From: Microbacterium sp.
GTDB taxonomy: Bacteria > Actinomycetota > Actinomycetes > Actinomycetales > Microbacteriaceae
Assembly (NCBI GenBank): GCA_017306415.1
Contig: JAFKIL010000003.1
Location: 62,001 to 126,000 of the forward strand
Reading direction: 5' to 3'
DNA: 64,000 bases
A program made the translations under genes and the position numbers. This document shows positions 34,193 to 44,036 of this stretch, in pieces. The number at the start of each line of letters is the position of its first letter. The first letter of the stretch is position 1. Below the pieces are notes generated by a model. That model had not been told where the DNA came from. It did not search any database and saw only the letters and a program-made list of their open reading frames with translations.

Positions 34193-35148
34193 GTCAACAG
34201 CCTCCGCACCTGCGCGACGTCGTCGTTCATCCGGGCGATGAGCGCATCGACGCTGTCGAACGCGACCATACCGCGTACGCGCGCGACGAACTGGATCTCC
34301 ACATGATGTCCGTAGAGGTCGAGGTCCGTCTCGTCCAGGACGTACGCCTCGACGACCCGCGCATCGACGTCGTCGAAGGTCGGATTGGTGCCGACGCTGA
34401 TCGCCGCAGGATACCGACGCCCGGGGTGCAGCCCGCCCGCGGACGGCTCGTCGACGAGCCATCCGGCATAGACGCCGTCGGCGGGCACGAATCCCTCGAG
34501 ATCCGGCGCGAGGTTCGCGGTGGGGAAGCCGAGCGCGCGCCCGCGCTGCAGCCCGCGCACGACCTCGCCCCAGACGGCGGGGGGCCGGCCGAGCAGCTTC
34601 GCGGTCCCGACCACATCCCCGGCGGTCAGCAGTTCCCGGATCCAGGTCGACGACACGCGACGCTCGGAGCCGATCTCGCGGACGTCGTCGACGATGTCGA
34701 CCCGGAATCCGTGGGTCGCGCCGAGCCGATCGAGGAGATCGGGCGTGCCCGCGCCGCCCCGGCCGAACCGGAAATCGCGTCCGACGAGCACCGCGCGCGC
34801 GTCCAGCGCATCCACCAGGATGCGCGTCACGAACTCCTCCGCGGGAACCGCGGCCAGCTCCTGGTCGAATCGCAGCATCAGCGTCGCGTCGATGCCGGTC
34901 TCCTCCAGCAGCCGGAGCTTCTGGTGCATGCCGATGACGCTCTCGGGGCACGCCTCCGGTCGCAGGATGCTGAGCGGGTTGCGGTCGAAGGTGACGGCGA
35001 CGACCTTCGCGCCGCCGGTGGCGGCATCCACGCGCGCCCGTTCGAGCACCGCCCGATGTCCTGCGTGCACGCCGTCGAACTTTCCGATGGCGACCACCGA
35101 CGGACCGAAGCCGTCCGGAACCTCGGCGGGATCGTGGAAGACGATCAT
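34189..35148 (-). CDS. ribF: Bifunctional riboflavin kinase/FAD synthetase
   Basis: A 319-residue protein that makes FMN and FAD. The N-terminal adenylyltransferase domain has GKFDGVHAGHRAVLERA and VGRDFRFGRGGAGT, and SSTWIRELLTAGDV at its end. The C-terminal riboflavin kinase domain has GRALGFPTANL and a YAGWL segment. Start at ATG 35148, which overlaps the upstream membrane-protein stop by four bases. Part of the udk-truB-ribF transcription unit. Confidence 0.93.
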   Translation of the reverse strand: MIVFHDPAEVPDGFGPSVVAIGKFDGVHAGHRAVLERARVDAATGGAKVVAVTFDRNPLSILRPEACPESVIGMHQKLRLLEETGIDATLMLRFDQELAAVPAEEFVTRILVDALDARAVLVGRDFRFGRGGAGTPDLLDRLGATHGFRVDIVDDVREIGSERRVSSTWIRELLTAGDVVGTAKLLGRPPAVWGEVVRGLQRGRALGFPTANLAPDLEGFVPADGVYAGWLVDEPSAGGLHPGRRYPAAISVGTNPTFDDVDARVVEAYVLDETDLDLYGHHVEIQFVARVRGMVAFDSVDALIARMNDDVAQVRRLLT

Positions 35149-35594
35149 CGCTCCGCCGCGGACAGCACCGGGTCCGCCGGCGTGTCCGCCGAGAGCGGAG
35201 GGTGCGTGGCGAGCCACCAGATGCCGCAGAACGGCAGCAGCAGCGGCACGAAGAGGTAGCCGATGCCGAAGAACGACCACACCGTCGCCTCCGGGAACAG
35301 CTCCGGGCGCACGAGGCTGAGGGTGCCGATGGCGAGGACGCCGACGAGCTCGAAGCCGATCGCCGCCCATGCGACCCGGTACCAGACGCGGGATCCGGCG
35401 AACACGAGCGCCAGCGTGGCGACGATGTACACGACGGCCGACAGCGCCGACAGCGTGAAGGCGAGCGGCGCGTGGTCGAAGCGCTCGACGATCTGGACGA
35501 GCGAGCGTCCCGTCGCCCCCAGGGCGAGGATCGCGTAGACGACGACCAGGACGCGACCGATTCCGGTCATACGGCGGCGAGGGGACGAAGACAT
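35145..35594 (-). CDS. Four-helix membrane protein between truB and ribF
   Basis: A 149-residue integral membrane protein with four predicted helices and a short cytoplasmic basic N-terminus (SSSPRRRMTGIG). It is overlapped by ribF at ATGA. A TAGGAT hexamer lies 9 bp before the ATG on the minus strand. Small membrane proteins at this place are common in Microbacteriaceae-type operons, but I do not know a function. Confidence 0.7.
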   Translation of the reverse strand: MSSSPRRRMTGIGRVLVVVYAILALGATGRSLVQIVERFDHAPLAFTLSALSAVVYIVATLALVFAGSRVWYRVAWAAIGFELVGVLAIGTLSLVRPELFPEATVWSFFGIGYLFVPLLLPFCGIWWLATHPPLSADTPADPVLSAAER

Positions 35595-35638
35595 GGCGTC
35601 ACCATCCTAGAGCGCGAGCCTGGCGCGGGACGCGGGCG

Positions 35639-36007
35639 TCAGGCCAGCTGGATCGTCCAGATCACCTGCATCCGCCACACCATCACGGCGACCGCGAGCG
35701 CCGCGACGCCCATGATGACGGTGCTCCATCTGCTGCGCTCCAGCAGCGCCCAGGCGGCACCCGCGGGCGGGAGCAGGGCCGCCGAGACGAGGTACACCCA
35801 GAACTCGAGGAGGCTCCCGGTCGGCGGATTGCCCGCGAACGGCGCGATGATCGCGATGACGATCTGGGCGATCAGGAGCACCTCGAGCAGGGCGAGCGCG
35901 CCGACGCTCAGATCGCTCGGGCGCCGCCCGGCCAGCCCCAGGACGACGCACATGACACCGCCCACGGCGGCGACCGCCACCTGGACGTAGGTGAACCACA
36001 GGATCAT
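35639..36007 (-). CDS. Small membrane protein downstream of truB
   Basis: A 122-residue protein with four hydrophobic helices, almost no soluble part, starting ILWFTYVQVAVAAVGGV. Its ATG overlaps the truB stop (ATGA). It is similar in size and topology to the next gene but not obviously a duplicate. The family is not recognised. Confidence 0.68.
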   Translation of the reverse strand: MILWFTYVQVAVAAVGGVMCVVLGLAGRRPSDLSVGALALLEVLLIAQIVIAIIAPFAGNPPTGSLLEFWVYLVSAALLPPAGAAWALLERSRWSTVIMGVAALAVAVMVWRMQVIWTIQLA

Positions 36008-36909
36008 CCCTCGAGCCCCTCCGGCATGTTCATGACGCTCTTGACCTCAGCACCCCGCCGTTCGACGATCCCGACCAGGGCGCCCGCCGGATCCACCGCG
36101 GCCGCACGTTCTCCTTCGAACCTCGCGCCGATGCCCGCGACGCGCTTTCCGTGGCGGAGGTCGCGCGCGTGGTCGTCGTCGACGTCGAGGACGGGCAGGA
36201 CGGATGCCGCGACCCGGGCGGGCGCGAGGAGCCCCGACGCGGAGATGTCCTCGGTCGCGCAGGCGTCGGACACGGCGAACGGGCCGACGCGCGTGCGGCG
36301 CAGTGCGGTGAGGTGGCCCCCGACCGCCAGGTCGTGGCCGAGGTCGCGCGCGAGCGCGCGGATGTACGTGCCGCTCGAGCAGTCCACGATGACGTCCAGG
36401 TCGAGGTGGCCCGGCGACGGGTGGGTGGCCACCACGTCGAACCGGGACACGACGACCTCCCGGGCGCGAAGCTCGACCTCCTCGCCGGCGCGGGCGAGGT
36501 CGTAGGCGCGGCGGCCGTTCACCTTGATCGCCGACATGGTGCTCGGCACCTGCGAGATCGACCCGGTCAGGCGTGCGACGGATGCCGCGATCCGATCCCT
36601 CCCCAGGGACGCGACGTCGGCGTGGTCGGCCGCGGCCGTGACCACCCCGTCGGCGTCATCCGAGTCCGTGCTCGCGCCGAGCCGGATGGTGGCCTCGTAC
36701 GTCTTGTCGAGGCCCACCAGGTAGGTGAGGAGCCGCGTGGCGGGACCCACGCCCAGGAGCAGGAGCCCCGTGGCCATCGGGTCGAGCGTGCCGGCGTGGC
36801 CGATCTTGCGCGTGCCCAGCGCGCGCCGGGCCCGCGAGACGACGTCATGGCTGGTCATCCCGCCCGGCTTGTCCACGAGGAGGACGCCGGACGGGTCGCG
36901 CGGAGGCAT
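36004..36909 (-). CDS. truB: tRNA pseudouridine(55) synthase
   Basis: A 301-residue TruB that converts U55 of the tRNA T-loop to pseudouridine. The catalytic Asp is in GHAGTLDPMATGLLLLG; other motifs are LLVDKPGGMTSHDVV, DKTYEATIRLG and CSSGTYIRALARDLG. The ATG at 36909 overlaps the stop of the upstream kinase (TGATG). In many bacteria truB follows rbfA directly; here rbfA is 2.4 kb away, behind mutY and a lipoprotein gene. Confidence 0.93.
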   Translation of the reverse strand: MPPRDPSGVLLVDKPGGMTSHDVVSRARRALGTRKIGHAGTLDPMATGLLLLGVGPATRLLTYLVGLDKTYEATIRLGASTDSDDADGVVTAAADHADVASLGRDRIAASVARLTGSISQVPSTMSAIKVNGRRAYDLARAGEEVELRAREVVVSRFDVVATHPSPGHLDLDVIVDCSSGTYIRALARDLGHDLAVGGHLTALRRTRVGPFAVSDACATEDISASGLLAPARVAASVLPVLDVDDDHARDLRHGKRVAGIGARFEGERAAAVDPAGALVGIVERRGAEVKSVMNMPEGLEG

Positions 36910-37595
36910 CAGCAGAAGTCCCGGTAGTCGCGACGCGGCGCGGCGGGGTCGGTGTTGTCGACCACGACGGAGGCGACGCGATCGGGCCGCACCTCGCGCA
37001 GATACCGCTCCTGTCCCTCGCGGTATCGATCGTTCGACGGCGCCCAAGGATCGGGATCGGCGCCGTCGCGCACGGCCATCCGCGCGTAGGCGACCTCGAA
37101 CGGAACCTCGAGCCAGACCGACCAGTTCCAGAGCCCCCGCAGCTCGGGCCGGTGCAGGAAGATGCCGTCGACGATCAGCACGGCATCGGCGGGGCCGGTG
37201 ACCCAGCGGGCCTCGACCGCAGCGTCGCGCCGCACATCGAAGGCGGCGAGCTGGAATCCCGTCGTCCCGGAGGTCTGTGCGCCGTCCCGGAACGGATCGA
37301 TCAGGACGCGACGGAAGGTGGCGTAGTCGTAGGAATCGAGGTAGAAGCCGTCGGGATCGTCGCGACCGCGTGCGTAGCGTTCGGCGCGCGGGCGGTGGAA
37401 GTCGTCGATGCTCGCGCGATAGACCGCGGCGTCGTCCTCGGCGAAGACATCGGCCAGGCCGTCCGCGAACGTGCTCTTCCCCGCACCATCGATGCCGTCC
37501 ACAGCGAGGACGATGCGTCCACCGCGGTTGTGCTGCCGCACCTCGTCCCGCAGCTGACGCTGCAGCGTGGTCATCGGGGTGGTGGGCAGCCGCAT
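36909..37595 (-). CDS. udk: Uridine kinase-like P-loop kinase
   Basis: A 228-residue nucleoside-kinase-fold protein. Walker A is DGIDGAGKSTFADGLA, followed by YRASIDDFHRPRAERY and a lid-like arginine-rich stretch, with ILIVDGIFLHRPEL as the second acidic strand. The fold matches uridine/cytidine kinases and related small kinases; the exact substrate is uncertain. TAGGCT (plus 37602-37607) lies 6 bp before the ATG, so this is probably the leaderless start of the truB-ribF operon. Confidence 0.78.
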   Translation of the reverse strand: MRLPTTPMTTLQRQLRDEVRQHNRGGRIVLAVDGIDGAGKSTFADGLADVFAEDDAAVYRASIDDFHRPRAERYARGRDDPDGFYLDSYDYATFRRVLIDPFRDGAQTSGTTGFQLAAFDVRRDAAVEARWVTGPADAVLIVDGIFLHRPELRGLWNWSVWLEVPFEVAYARMAVRDGADPDPWAPSNDRYREGQERYLREVRPDRVASVVVDNTDPAAPRRDYRDFC

Positions 37596-37645
37596 GCATC
37601 CAGCCTACGACTGCGGCGCCGCGGCATCCGTCTACGCTGAAACCC

Positions 37646-38536
37646 ATGCCGGACCTCGCCGCGCCCCTCATCGCGTGGTATCGCGAGAACGCCCGCGACC
37701 TCCCGTGGCGGCGCGACGGGTACGGCGCGTGGGGTGTGCTGGTGAGCGAGTTCATGCTGCAGCAGACGCCCGTGAACCGCGTCATCCCGCACCTGGAGGC
37801 GTGGCTCGAGCGATGGCCGTCGCCCGCCGACCTCGCCGGCGACGCACCGGCCGAGGCGGTTCGCCAGTGGGCGAACCTCGGCTACCCGCGTCGTGCACTG
37901 TGGCTCCACCGCGCGGCCGTCGAGATCCGGGACCGGCACGCGGGGCGCGTCCCGCGCGAGGTCGAGGACCTCCTCGCGCTCACCGGGATCGGCGACTACA
38001 CGGCGCGCGCCGTCGCGGTCTTCGCCTACGGCGATCGCCATCCGGTCGTCGACACCAACACGCGGCGCGTGCTCGCCCGCGCGGTCGAAGGCCGCTCGCA
38101 GCCTGGACCGCCGTCGCGGCGCGACCTCGAGGACATGGCCGCGATCCTCCCCGTCGACCACTCCGCCGCGGCGATCGTGAACGCGGCGGCGATGGAGCTC
38201 GGCGCGACGGTGTGCACGTCGCGCGCGCCGCGATGCGACGCGTGCCCCATCGCGCACGCCTGCGCGTGGCGCGCGGCGGGATATCCCGACACCGGCGATG
38301 CCCGCCGCAAGCAGGCGACGTACGAGGGCAGCGACCGGCAGGCGCGCGGCGCCGTCCTGCGCGCGCTTCGCGATGCGGACGGCGACGACCTGCCGCTGGA
38401 CCGCGTGATCGCCGACTGGCCGGACCCGCGGCAGCGGGATCGCGCGATCGACTCGCTGATCACGGACGGTCTCGCGGAAGCCGTCGACGGTGCACTCCGC
38501 CTCCCCCGCGGCTCCGAGACGACCACGAGCGGGTGA
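37646..38536 (+). CDS. mutY: A/G-specific adenine glycosylase
   Basis: A 296-residue MutY that removes adenine mispaired with 8-oxoguanine. The catalytic Glu is in SEFMLQQTPVNRV, the HhH is LTGIGDYTARAVA and the catalytic Asp is in VVDTNTRRV. A [4Fe-4S] cluster is bound by a C-x6-C-x2-C-x5-C cluster near residue 190. After it there is only a short tail, so the C-terminal NUDIX-like domain seen in E. coli is missing, as usual in actinobacteria. TACGCT lies 7 bp before the ATG. Confidence 0.92.
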   Translation: MPDLAAPLIAWYRENARDLPWRRDGYGAWGVLVSEFMLQQTPVNRVIPHLEAWLERWPSPADLAGDAPAEAVRQWANLGYPRRALWLHRAAVEIRDRHAGRVPREVEDLLALTGIGDYTARAVAVFAYGDRHPVVDTNTRRVLARAVEGRSQPGPPSRRDLEDMAAILPVDHSAAAIVNAAAMELGATVCTSRAPRCDACPIAHACAWRAAGYPDTGDARRKQATYEGSDRQARGAVLRALRDADGDDLPLDRVIADWPDPRQRDRAIDSLITDGLAEAVDGALRLPRGSETTTSG

Positions 38537-38581
38537 GCGACCGACACGACGACGTCCGAGTCTCCCCCGCCGCGGGCAGGA

Positions 38582-39208
38582 TCAGCCGCAGTATTCGGAC
38601 GGATTCTCCGCGTTCGCCGGGAGCACCTTGATCGCCTGCACGACGCCGTCCCGTCCTTCGAAGACGATGGAACCGTCGCCCTCCGTGTAGCGCAGCGCGA
38701 AGTCGACGTCGGCGGCGTCCACGCCCACTGCTGTCGGGTAGGCCGCGCGGACTGCGGCCTCGGTGGAGCCCAGGCCGATGCCCGACGCCGTCTTCGGCGC
38801 GCCCGTCGGGGCGGCGGCGAGGCCCGAGGAGTCGATCGCGATCAGCGCGATGGTGTCGGTCGGGTCGGCGGCATCCGGATCGGCGAGGAGCCACGTCTCC
38901 CACGCACTGCGGGCGGTGAACGCCCACGGGCAGCTCGCCCCCGCCACCTCGGCACCGAGGCTCCGCGCCGCCGCGGTGAGCGGGCTCCCGAGCGCGTACC
39001 CGCCGAGACTCTGCGCGGTGATGCCCGGCTGCGCCGAGGCGGACGGGCTCGCCACGGGGGCATCGGACGCGGTGGCGTCACCGCGGGGCGACGATGAACC
39101 CGTCGGCACAGGCGTCGAGGTCGGCCGGTCCGGCGCGCAGGCCGCGACCGAGACGAGAAGCACCGCGGACGCGCCGACGACGAGCGCTCGGGACAGGAGG
39201 GCGGGCAT
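38582..39208 (-). CDS. Putative lipoprotein
   Basis: A 208-residue exported protein. The signal sequence ends in the lipobox VSVAAC, so it is probably anchored by lipid. A ~45-residue Ser/Thr/Pro linker is followed by a domain with a conserved-looking ASCPWAFTA and a terminal SEYCG, probably a disulfide pair, and GIGLGSTEAAVRAAYP, a pattern seen in small secreted actinobacterial domains. The function is unknown. It sits between rbfA and mutY. Confidence 0.72.
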   Translation of the reverse strand: MPALLSRALVVGASAVLLVSVAACAPDRPTSTPVPTGSSSPRGDATASDAPVASPSASAQPGITAQSLGGYALGSPLTAAARSLGAEVAGASCPWAFTARSAWETWLLADPDAADPTDTIALIAIDSSGLAAAPTGAPKTASGIGLGSTEAAVRAAYPTAVGVDAADVDFALRYTEGDGSIVFEGRDGVVQAIKVLPANAENPSEYCG

Positions 39209-39290
39209 CACGAGGATCCTCTCGACGGGTTCCCACGATCGTGTCACACGGCGCCGGGCGGACGACCCCCCTTGACGCCGCCGGGTGCCG

Positions 39291-39722
39291 CTACTCTCCG
39301 TCGTCTTCGCGGGGCTTCACGTAGGGGTCGGCGTCGCCCGCGAACGATGCGGATGCGGCGATCCCGGCCACGGCCTCATCGCGCTCGCGCGCCTCGCGGA
39401 GAAGGTCCTCGATGTGGACGGCGTTCTCCGGGATCGCGTCGGGGATGAACTCGAGCGTCGGCGTGAGGCGGATGCCGAGTCGGCGTCCCACCTCGCTGCG
39501 CAGCATCCCGGTGGCGGCACGCAGCGCCTCGGCGGAGTCGGCCCGCTCCTGCTCACTGCCCAGCACCGTGTAGAAGACCGATGCATGCTGGAGGTCGCCG
39601 GTCACGCGGACATCCGTGATCGTGACGAACCCGAGCCGCGGGTCGCGCAGCCCCTTCTCGAGGCGCTCCGCGATGAGGACGCGGATGCGGTCGGCGAGAC
39701 GTGCCTGACGTTCCGAAGACAT
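39291..39722 (-). CDS. rbfA: Ribosome-binding factor A
   Basis: A 143-residue KH-fold protein that helps mature the 5' end of 16S rRNA in the 30S subunit. Family segments: RLADRIRVLIAERLEKGLRD, GFVTITDVRVTGDLQHASVF and RLTPTLEFIPD. It follows infB after 54 bp that hold a strong hairpin, and GGAGGGAG precedes its ATG. It has a ~25-residue acidic tail. Confidence 0.93.
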   Translation of the reverse strand: MSSERQARLADRIRVLIAERLEKGLRDPRLGFVTITDVRVTGDLQHASVFYTVLGSEQERADSAEALRAATGMLRSEVGRRLGIRLTPTLEFIPDAIPENAVHIEDLLREARERDEAVAGIAASASFAGDADPYVKPREDDGE

Positions 39723-39740
39723 GGTTACTCCCTCCGAGTG

Positions 39741-39768
39741 GTGAGGGGCGCCCGGAGGCGCCCCTCAC
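39741..39768. terminator. Hairpin between infB and rbfA
   Basis: GTGAGGGGCGCC (39741-39752) and GGCGCCCCTCAC (39757-39768) form a perfect 12-bp stem with the tetraloop CGGA. It starts 9 bp past the infB stop and should terminate or attenuate transcription before rbfA. Confidence 0.75.
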
Positions 39769-39776
39769 TCCTGCGA

Positions 39777-42542
39777 TCAACCGCGCGGCTTCTCCACCAG
39801 CTCGGTCGTCTCGATCTCGTCGCCGATCTGGATGTCGTTGTACTTCCCGAGGCCGATACCGGCTTCGAAGTCGGTACGGACCTCCGTGACGTCGTCCTTG
39901 AAGCGACGCAGCGACTCGATGGCCAGGCCATCGGCGATGACGACGCCGTCGCGGATGACGCGCGCCTTCGCGTTGCGCGTGATCGTGCCCGAGCGGACGA
40001 TGACACCGGCGATGTTGCCGAACTTCGAGGAGCGGAACACCTCGCGGATCTCGGCCACACCCGACTGGACCTCTTCGTACTCCGGCTTGAGCAGGCCCTT
40101 GAGCGACTGCTCGACATCGTCGATCGCGTTGTAGATGACGGAGTAGAACCGCGTGTCGACGCCCTCACGGGACGCCCGCTCGCGGGCCTTCGCATCCGGC
40201 CGCACGTTGAAGCCGATGATGATCGCGTTGTCGATCGTCGCCAGGTTCACGTCGGACTCCGTGATCGCACCGACGCCGCGGTGGATGATCCGCAGCTGGA
40301 CGGAGTCGTCGACCTCGATCTTGAGGAGCGACTCCTCGAGGGCCTCCACGGCACCCGACACGTCGCCCTTGATGATGAGGTTGAGCGACTCGACCTTGCC
40401 CTCTTCGAGAGCGCGGGTGAAGTCCTCGAGCGAGATGCGCTTGCGCGCCTTCGCCAGCTGGGCGTTGCGCTCGGCGGCCTCACGCTTCTCGGCGATCTGA
40501 CGGGCCGTGCGGTCCTCCTCGGTGACGATGAAGGTGTCACCGGCGCGGGGCACCGAATTGAGACCCTGCACCTGGACGGGGCGCGACGGAGCGGCCTCGT
40601 CGACCGCGTCGCCGTTCTCGTCGACCATCGCGCGCACACGGCCGTAGGCCGTGCCTGCCACGATCGCGTCGCCGACCCGCAGCGTCCCGGACTGGATGAG
40701 GACGGTGGCCACGGAACCGCGGCCCTTGTCGAGCTTCGCCTCGATCGCGACGCCTCGTGCCGCCTTGTTCGGGTTCGCGCGCAGGTCGAGTCCGGCATCC
40801 GCGGTGAGCAGCACGGCGTCCAGAAGCTCCTGGATGCCGATGTTCTCGCGAGCCGAGACGTCGACGAAGATCACGTCGCCGCCGTACTCCTCGGCGACCA
40901 GGCCGTACTCGGTGAGCTGCTGGCGCACCTTGGCGGGGTTCGCGTCCGGCTTGTCGATCTTGTTCACCGCGACCACGATCGGCACCTCGGCCGCCTGGGC
41001 GTGGTTCAGCGCCTCCACCGTCTGCGGCATGATGCCGTCGTCGGCCGCGACCACCAGGATCGCCAGGTCGGTGACCTGCGCACCGCGGGCACGCATGGCG
41101 GTGAACGCCTCGTGACCCGGGGTGTCGATGAAGGTGATGGCCCGCTCGACGCCCTCGTGCTCGGTCCAGACCTGGTAGGCACCGATGTGCTGGGTGATGC
41201 CGCCGGCCTCGCCCGCGACCACGTTGGTCTGACGGATCGCATCGAGCAGCCGCGTCTTTCCGTGGTCGACGTGGCCCATGACGGTGACCACGGGGGGACG
41301 GATCTCGAGGTCGTCCTCGTCCTCGTCCTCGAGCTCCTGCTCGAGGTCCAGGCCGAAGCCCTCGAGGAGCTCCTTGTCCTCGTCCTCGGGGGACACCATC
41401 TGGATCTTGTAGCCGAGCTCGGCGCCGAGCACCTCGAACGTCGCCTCGTCGAGCGACTCGGTTGCCGTCGCCATCTCGCCCAGGTTGAAGAGGATCGTCA
41501 CGAGCGTGCCGGGCTGGACCGTGTAGCCGTTGAGGGCCTCCAGCTTGTCGGCGAAGTCGGCGATCGACGCCCCGCGACGCAGGCGGATGATCTCGCCGTT
41601 GCCCTTCTGGACGTTGACGCCGCCGACGACCGGCGCCGACCGCATCTCGAATTCCTGCCTCTTGGCACGACGCGACTTGCGCTGCTTCGACTTGCCGCCG
41701 CCCTTGCCGAAGGCGCCAGCGGTCCCTCCGCCGGGGCCGCGGCCGCGGCCGCCACCGCCGCCGGGACGACCCGCGAATCCGCCGGGCGCGCCGGCGCCCG
41801 CACCGCCGGGACGCTGGAACCCGCCGCCTGCGCCGCCGGGACGACCGGGGCCGCCGGGACGCTGCTGGAACGGCGCGCCGCCGGGACGACCGCCGCCACC
41901 GGGACGACCGGCGCCACCCGGACGCGGCGCGCCGGGACGAGGTGCGCCGGGACGCGGAGCCTGCGGGCGGGGGATGTTGCCGGGACTGGGGCGCTGCCCC
42001 ATGCCCTGCGCGGACGCGAACGGGTTGTTACCCGGACGGGGGCCGGCGGGGCGCTGCCCCATGCCCTGCGCCGAGGCGAAGGGGTTGTTGCCGGGCCGGG
42101 GAGCGCCACCGGGACGGGGGGCGGCGGGCGTCGGCGCGCCGCCGTCGGCTGCCGGGGCGGCGGCCTCGGCCGGCGCAGCCTGCGGGGCGGGTGCGGCGGC
42201 AGCTGTCGCCGGGGCCGCGGGTGCGGGGGCCGCAGGCGCCGCGGGTGCCGCAGCGGCCGATGCAGCCGCCGGGGCGGGAGCGGGGGTCGCCGCCGGCGCG
42301 GCCGGGCGTGCGGGGCCGGGGCGACCGGCAGGGCGCGCCGAAGGCGCGGCCGCCGCGTCGGACGCCGGCTTGGCCCCGTCCGCCTCGAGGGCGGCACGGA
42401 GCTTGCGGGCCACGGGGGGCTCGATGGTCGACGAAGGGCTCTTGACGAACTCGCCGAGCTCCTTCAGCTTTGCGAGCGCGAGCTTGCTGTCGACGCCCAG
42501 TTCGGACGCGATCTCGTGCACGCGTGGTTTTGCGTTTGCCAC
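39777..42542 (-). CDS. infB: Translation initiation factor IF-2
   Basis: A 921-residue IF-2, which brings fMet-tRNA to the 30S subunit. IF2_N domain at ~1-55 ([14 protein letters not shown]), then a very long Ala/Pro/Gly/Arg-rich linker (~60-290) with an [14 protein letters not shown] repeat, the G domain from ~415 ([33 protein letters not shown]), then domains II-IV. I start at the GTG at 42542 behind AGGAGAACT; the family N-terminus begins right there. It follows ylxR. Confidence 0.95.
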   Translation of the reverse strand: MANAKPRVHEIASELGVDSKLALAKLKELGEFVKSPSSTIEPPVARKLRAALEADGAKPASDAAAAPSARPAGRPGPARPAAPAATPAPAPAAASAAAAPAAPAAPAPAAPATAAAAPAPQAAPAEAAAPAADGGAPTPAAPRPGGAPRPGNNPFASAQGMGQRPAGPRPGNNPFASAQGMGQRPSPGNIPRPQAPRPGAPRPGAPRPGGAGRPGGGGRPGGAPFQQRPGGPGRPGGAGGGFQRPGGAGAGAPGGFAGRPGGGGGRGRGPGGGTAGAFGKGGGKSKQRKSRRAKRQEFEMRSAPVVGGVNVQKGNGEIIRLRRGASIADFADKLEALNGYTVQPGTLVTILFNLGEMATATESLDEATFEVLGAELGYKIQMVSPEDEDKELLEGFGLDLEQELEDEDEDDLEIRPPVVTVMGHVDHGKTRLLDAIRQTNVVAGEAGGITQHIGAYQVWTEHEGVERAITFIDTPGHEAFTAMRARGAQVTDLAILVVAADDGIMPQTVEALNHAQAAEVPIVVAVNKIDKPDANPAKVRQQLTEYGLVAEEYGGDVIFVDVSARENIGIQELLDAVLLTADAGLDLRANPNKAARGVAIEAKLDKGRGSVATVLIQSGTLRVGDAIVAGTAYGRVRAMVDENGDAVDEAAPSRPVQVQGLNSVPRAGDTFIVTEEDRTARQIAEKREAAERNAQLAKARKRISLEDFTRALEEGKVESLNLIIKGDVSGAVEALEESLLKIEVDDSVQLRIIHRGVGAITESDVNLATIDNAIIIGFNVRPDAKARERASREGVDTRFYSVIYNAIDDVEQSLKGLLKPEYEEVQSGVAEIREVFRSSKFGNIAGVIVRSGTITRNAKARVIRDGVVIADGLAIESLRRFKDDVTEVRTDFEAGIGLGKYNDIQIGDEIETTELVEKPRG
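41991..42100. repeat. 60-bp direct repeat in the infB linker
   Basis: Copies at 41991-42040 and 42051-42100, both starting GCGCTGCCCCATGCCCTGCG, encode the same 16-17 residues ([15 protein letters not shown]). A run of PGAPRP and RPGG repeats lies next to it. The region is a likely hotspot for length variation. Confidence 0.8.
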
Positions 42543-42635
42543 AGTTCTCCTGTCTTGGGGTCTACCCAGGACAGGGCAGACCATTAGTCGCGGACGGGAC
42601 TCATTTCGAGCCGTTCACTTCGTGTCCATAGCCGT

Positions 42636-42887
42636 TCAGCCGTTTCGCTGGAGGTGGTGTTCGATGGTCTGTGCGTCGAGCGGACCCGGCACACGCAATG
42701 CTCGTACGAAGGCGCGGCGCCGGATCGCGGCATCCACGCACTCGATGGTCTCGTGCACCCACGCGCCCCGTCCCGGCATCGCCTTCTTCTCATCGACGAT
42801 GAGGGAGGAGTCGACAGCCACGACTCGGAGGAGTGTGGACCGGGGGGCACGCGCGCGGCATCCGACGCACGTCCGTACGGCTTCCAT
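42636..42887 (-). CDS. ylxR: YlxR family RNA-binding protein
   Basis: An 83-residue DUF448/YlxR protein with the diagnostic RTCVGCRARAPRSTLLR and GRGAWVHETIEC (GRGAY/W). It is nearly always found between nusA and infB, as here, and is thought to bind RNA. Gaps to nusA and infB are 62 and 93 bp with no strong hairpin, so they are probably co-transcribed. Confidence 0.92.
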   Translation of the reverse strand: MEAVRTCVGCRARAPRSTLLRVVAVDSSLIVDEKKAMPGRGAWVHETIECVDAAIRRRAFVRALRVPGPLDAQTIEHHLQRNG

Positions 42888-42949
42888 CCTACACTCCCCC
42901 CGCGCCGGCTCGTCGCCCGCCCCGGGACTCCCGCACGCTGGCGCAGGGC

Positions 42950-43936
42950 CTAGGACTCAAGGATGCTGTCCGGCTGGATGTCGATCTTCGCGCCGGTCAG
43001 CTTCGCTGCGAGACGGGCGTTCTGCCCCTCCTTGCCGATCGCGAGGGACAGCTGGTAGTCCGGCACGAGGGCCCGGACGGCCTTGCTCGAGGCATCCAGG
43101 ATGAAGCTGGAGGTCACCTTCGCGGGCGACAGCGCGTTGGCGACGAACTTCGCCAGTTCCGGGTCGTAGTCGACGATGTCGATCTTCTCCCCGCCGAGCT
43201 CCTCGGTCACGGCCCGGACCCGGCGCCCGAGCTCGCCGATGCACGCTCCCTTCGCGTTGATCGACGGGTCGTTGGCCTTGACCGCGATCTTGGTGCGGTG
43301 TCCGGCCTCGCGGGCCAACGCGACGATCTCGACCAGGCCGTTCGCGATCTCGGGGACCTCGAGGGCGAACAGCTTGCGGACGAGTCCCGGGTGGGTGCGC
43401 GACACCGTGATCGAAGGCCCCTTCGCGCCCTTGGCGACCGACGTGACGTAGACGCGGAGGCGCGATCCGTGCGGATACTCCTCCCCCGCGACCTGTTCCT
43501 CGGGCGGGAGGATCGCCTCGACCGAGCCGAGGTCGACGTGCACCATGCGGGGATTCGGCCCCTGCTGGACGACCCCCGCGACGATGTCGCCGTCCTTGCC
43601 CCGGAACTCACCGAGCACGGCGTCGTCGGCGATGTCCCGCAAGCGCTGGCTGATCACCTGCTTCGCGGCGAACGCGGCGATGCGACCGAAGTCCTCCGGG
43701 GTGCTCTCCTCCTCGCCGATGACGGCCCCCTCATCGTCGAGGAGCGGCACGAAGACCGCGACGTGGCCGGTCTTGCGGTCGAGCTCGGCGCGGGCACCGT
43801 CCGGGAGGGTGCCGGTCGGCGAGGTGTGCTTGGCGTAGGCGGTCAGGATCGCCTGCTCGATGATCTCCACGAGCTCCTCGAAAGGGATCTCCCTCTCGCG
43901 CTCGACCGTTCGCAGCAGTCCCAGATCGATATCCAC
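42950..43936 (-). CDS. nusA: Transcription termination/antitermination factor NusA
   Basis: A 328-residue NusA with the N-terminal RNA polymerase-binding domain ([14 protein letters not shown]), S1 domain (~110-190), KH1 ([17 protein letters not shown]) and KH2 ([18 protein letters not shown]). The C-terminal AR2 repeats of E. coli are absent, as normal in actinobacteria. The GTG start follows GGGAGGTCATC. No rimP precedes it; the next gene upstream encodes a LOG-family protein reading the same way. Confidence 0.95.
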   Translation of the reverse strand: MDIDLGLLRTVEREREIPFEELVEIIEQAILTAYAKHTSPTGTLPDGARAELDRKTGHVAVFVPLLDDEGAVIGEEESTPEDFGRIAAFAAKQVISQRLRDIADDAVLGEFRGKDGDIVAGVVQQGPNPRMVHVDLGSVEAILPPEEQVAGEEYPHGSRLRVYVTSVAKGAKGPSITVSRTHPGLVRKLFALEVPEIANGLVEIVALAREAGHRTKIAVKANDPSINAKGACIGELGRRVRAVTEELGGEKIDIVDYDPELAKFVANALSPAKVTSSFILDASSKAVRALVPDYQLSLAIGKEGQNARLAAKLTGAKIDIQPDSILES

Positions 43937-43992
43937 GATGACCTCCCATATTCAGCTCTCGCGGGCGCGCAGCACGCCCCCGCATCCCCACG

Positions 43993-43998
43993 ACTTTA
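43993..43998 (-). promoter_or_regulatory. Possible -10 of the nusA operon
   Basis: TAAAGT on the minus strand, ~57 bp before the nusA start and just after the hairpin at 44037-44058. It fits TANNNT; no good -35 is visible. Confidence 0.35.
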
Positions 43999-44036
43999 CC
44001 GGATCATCGCGCTCTTCGACCGGGAGCGGCCCGCGG

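Noticed and set aside
41991-42100. CRISPR-like repeat in infB
   Set aside because: Two in-frame 60-bp copies encoding a protein repeat, with no spacers.
39285-42587. A very long open frame on the plus strand opposite infB
   Set aside because: It is the antisense of infB and rbfA, kept open by GC-rich codon bias; its translation is low-complexity Arg/Asp/Leu with no domain.
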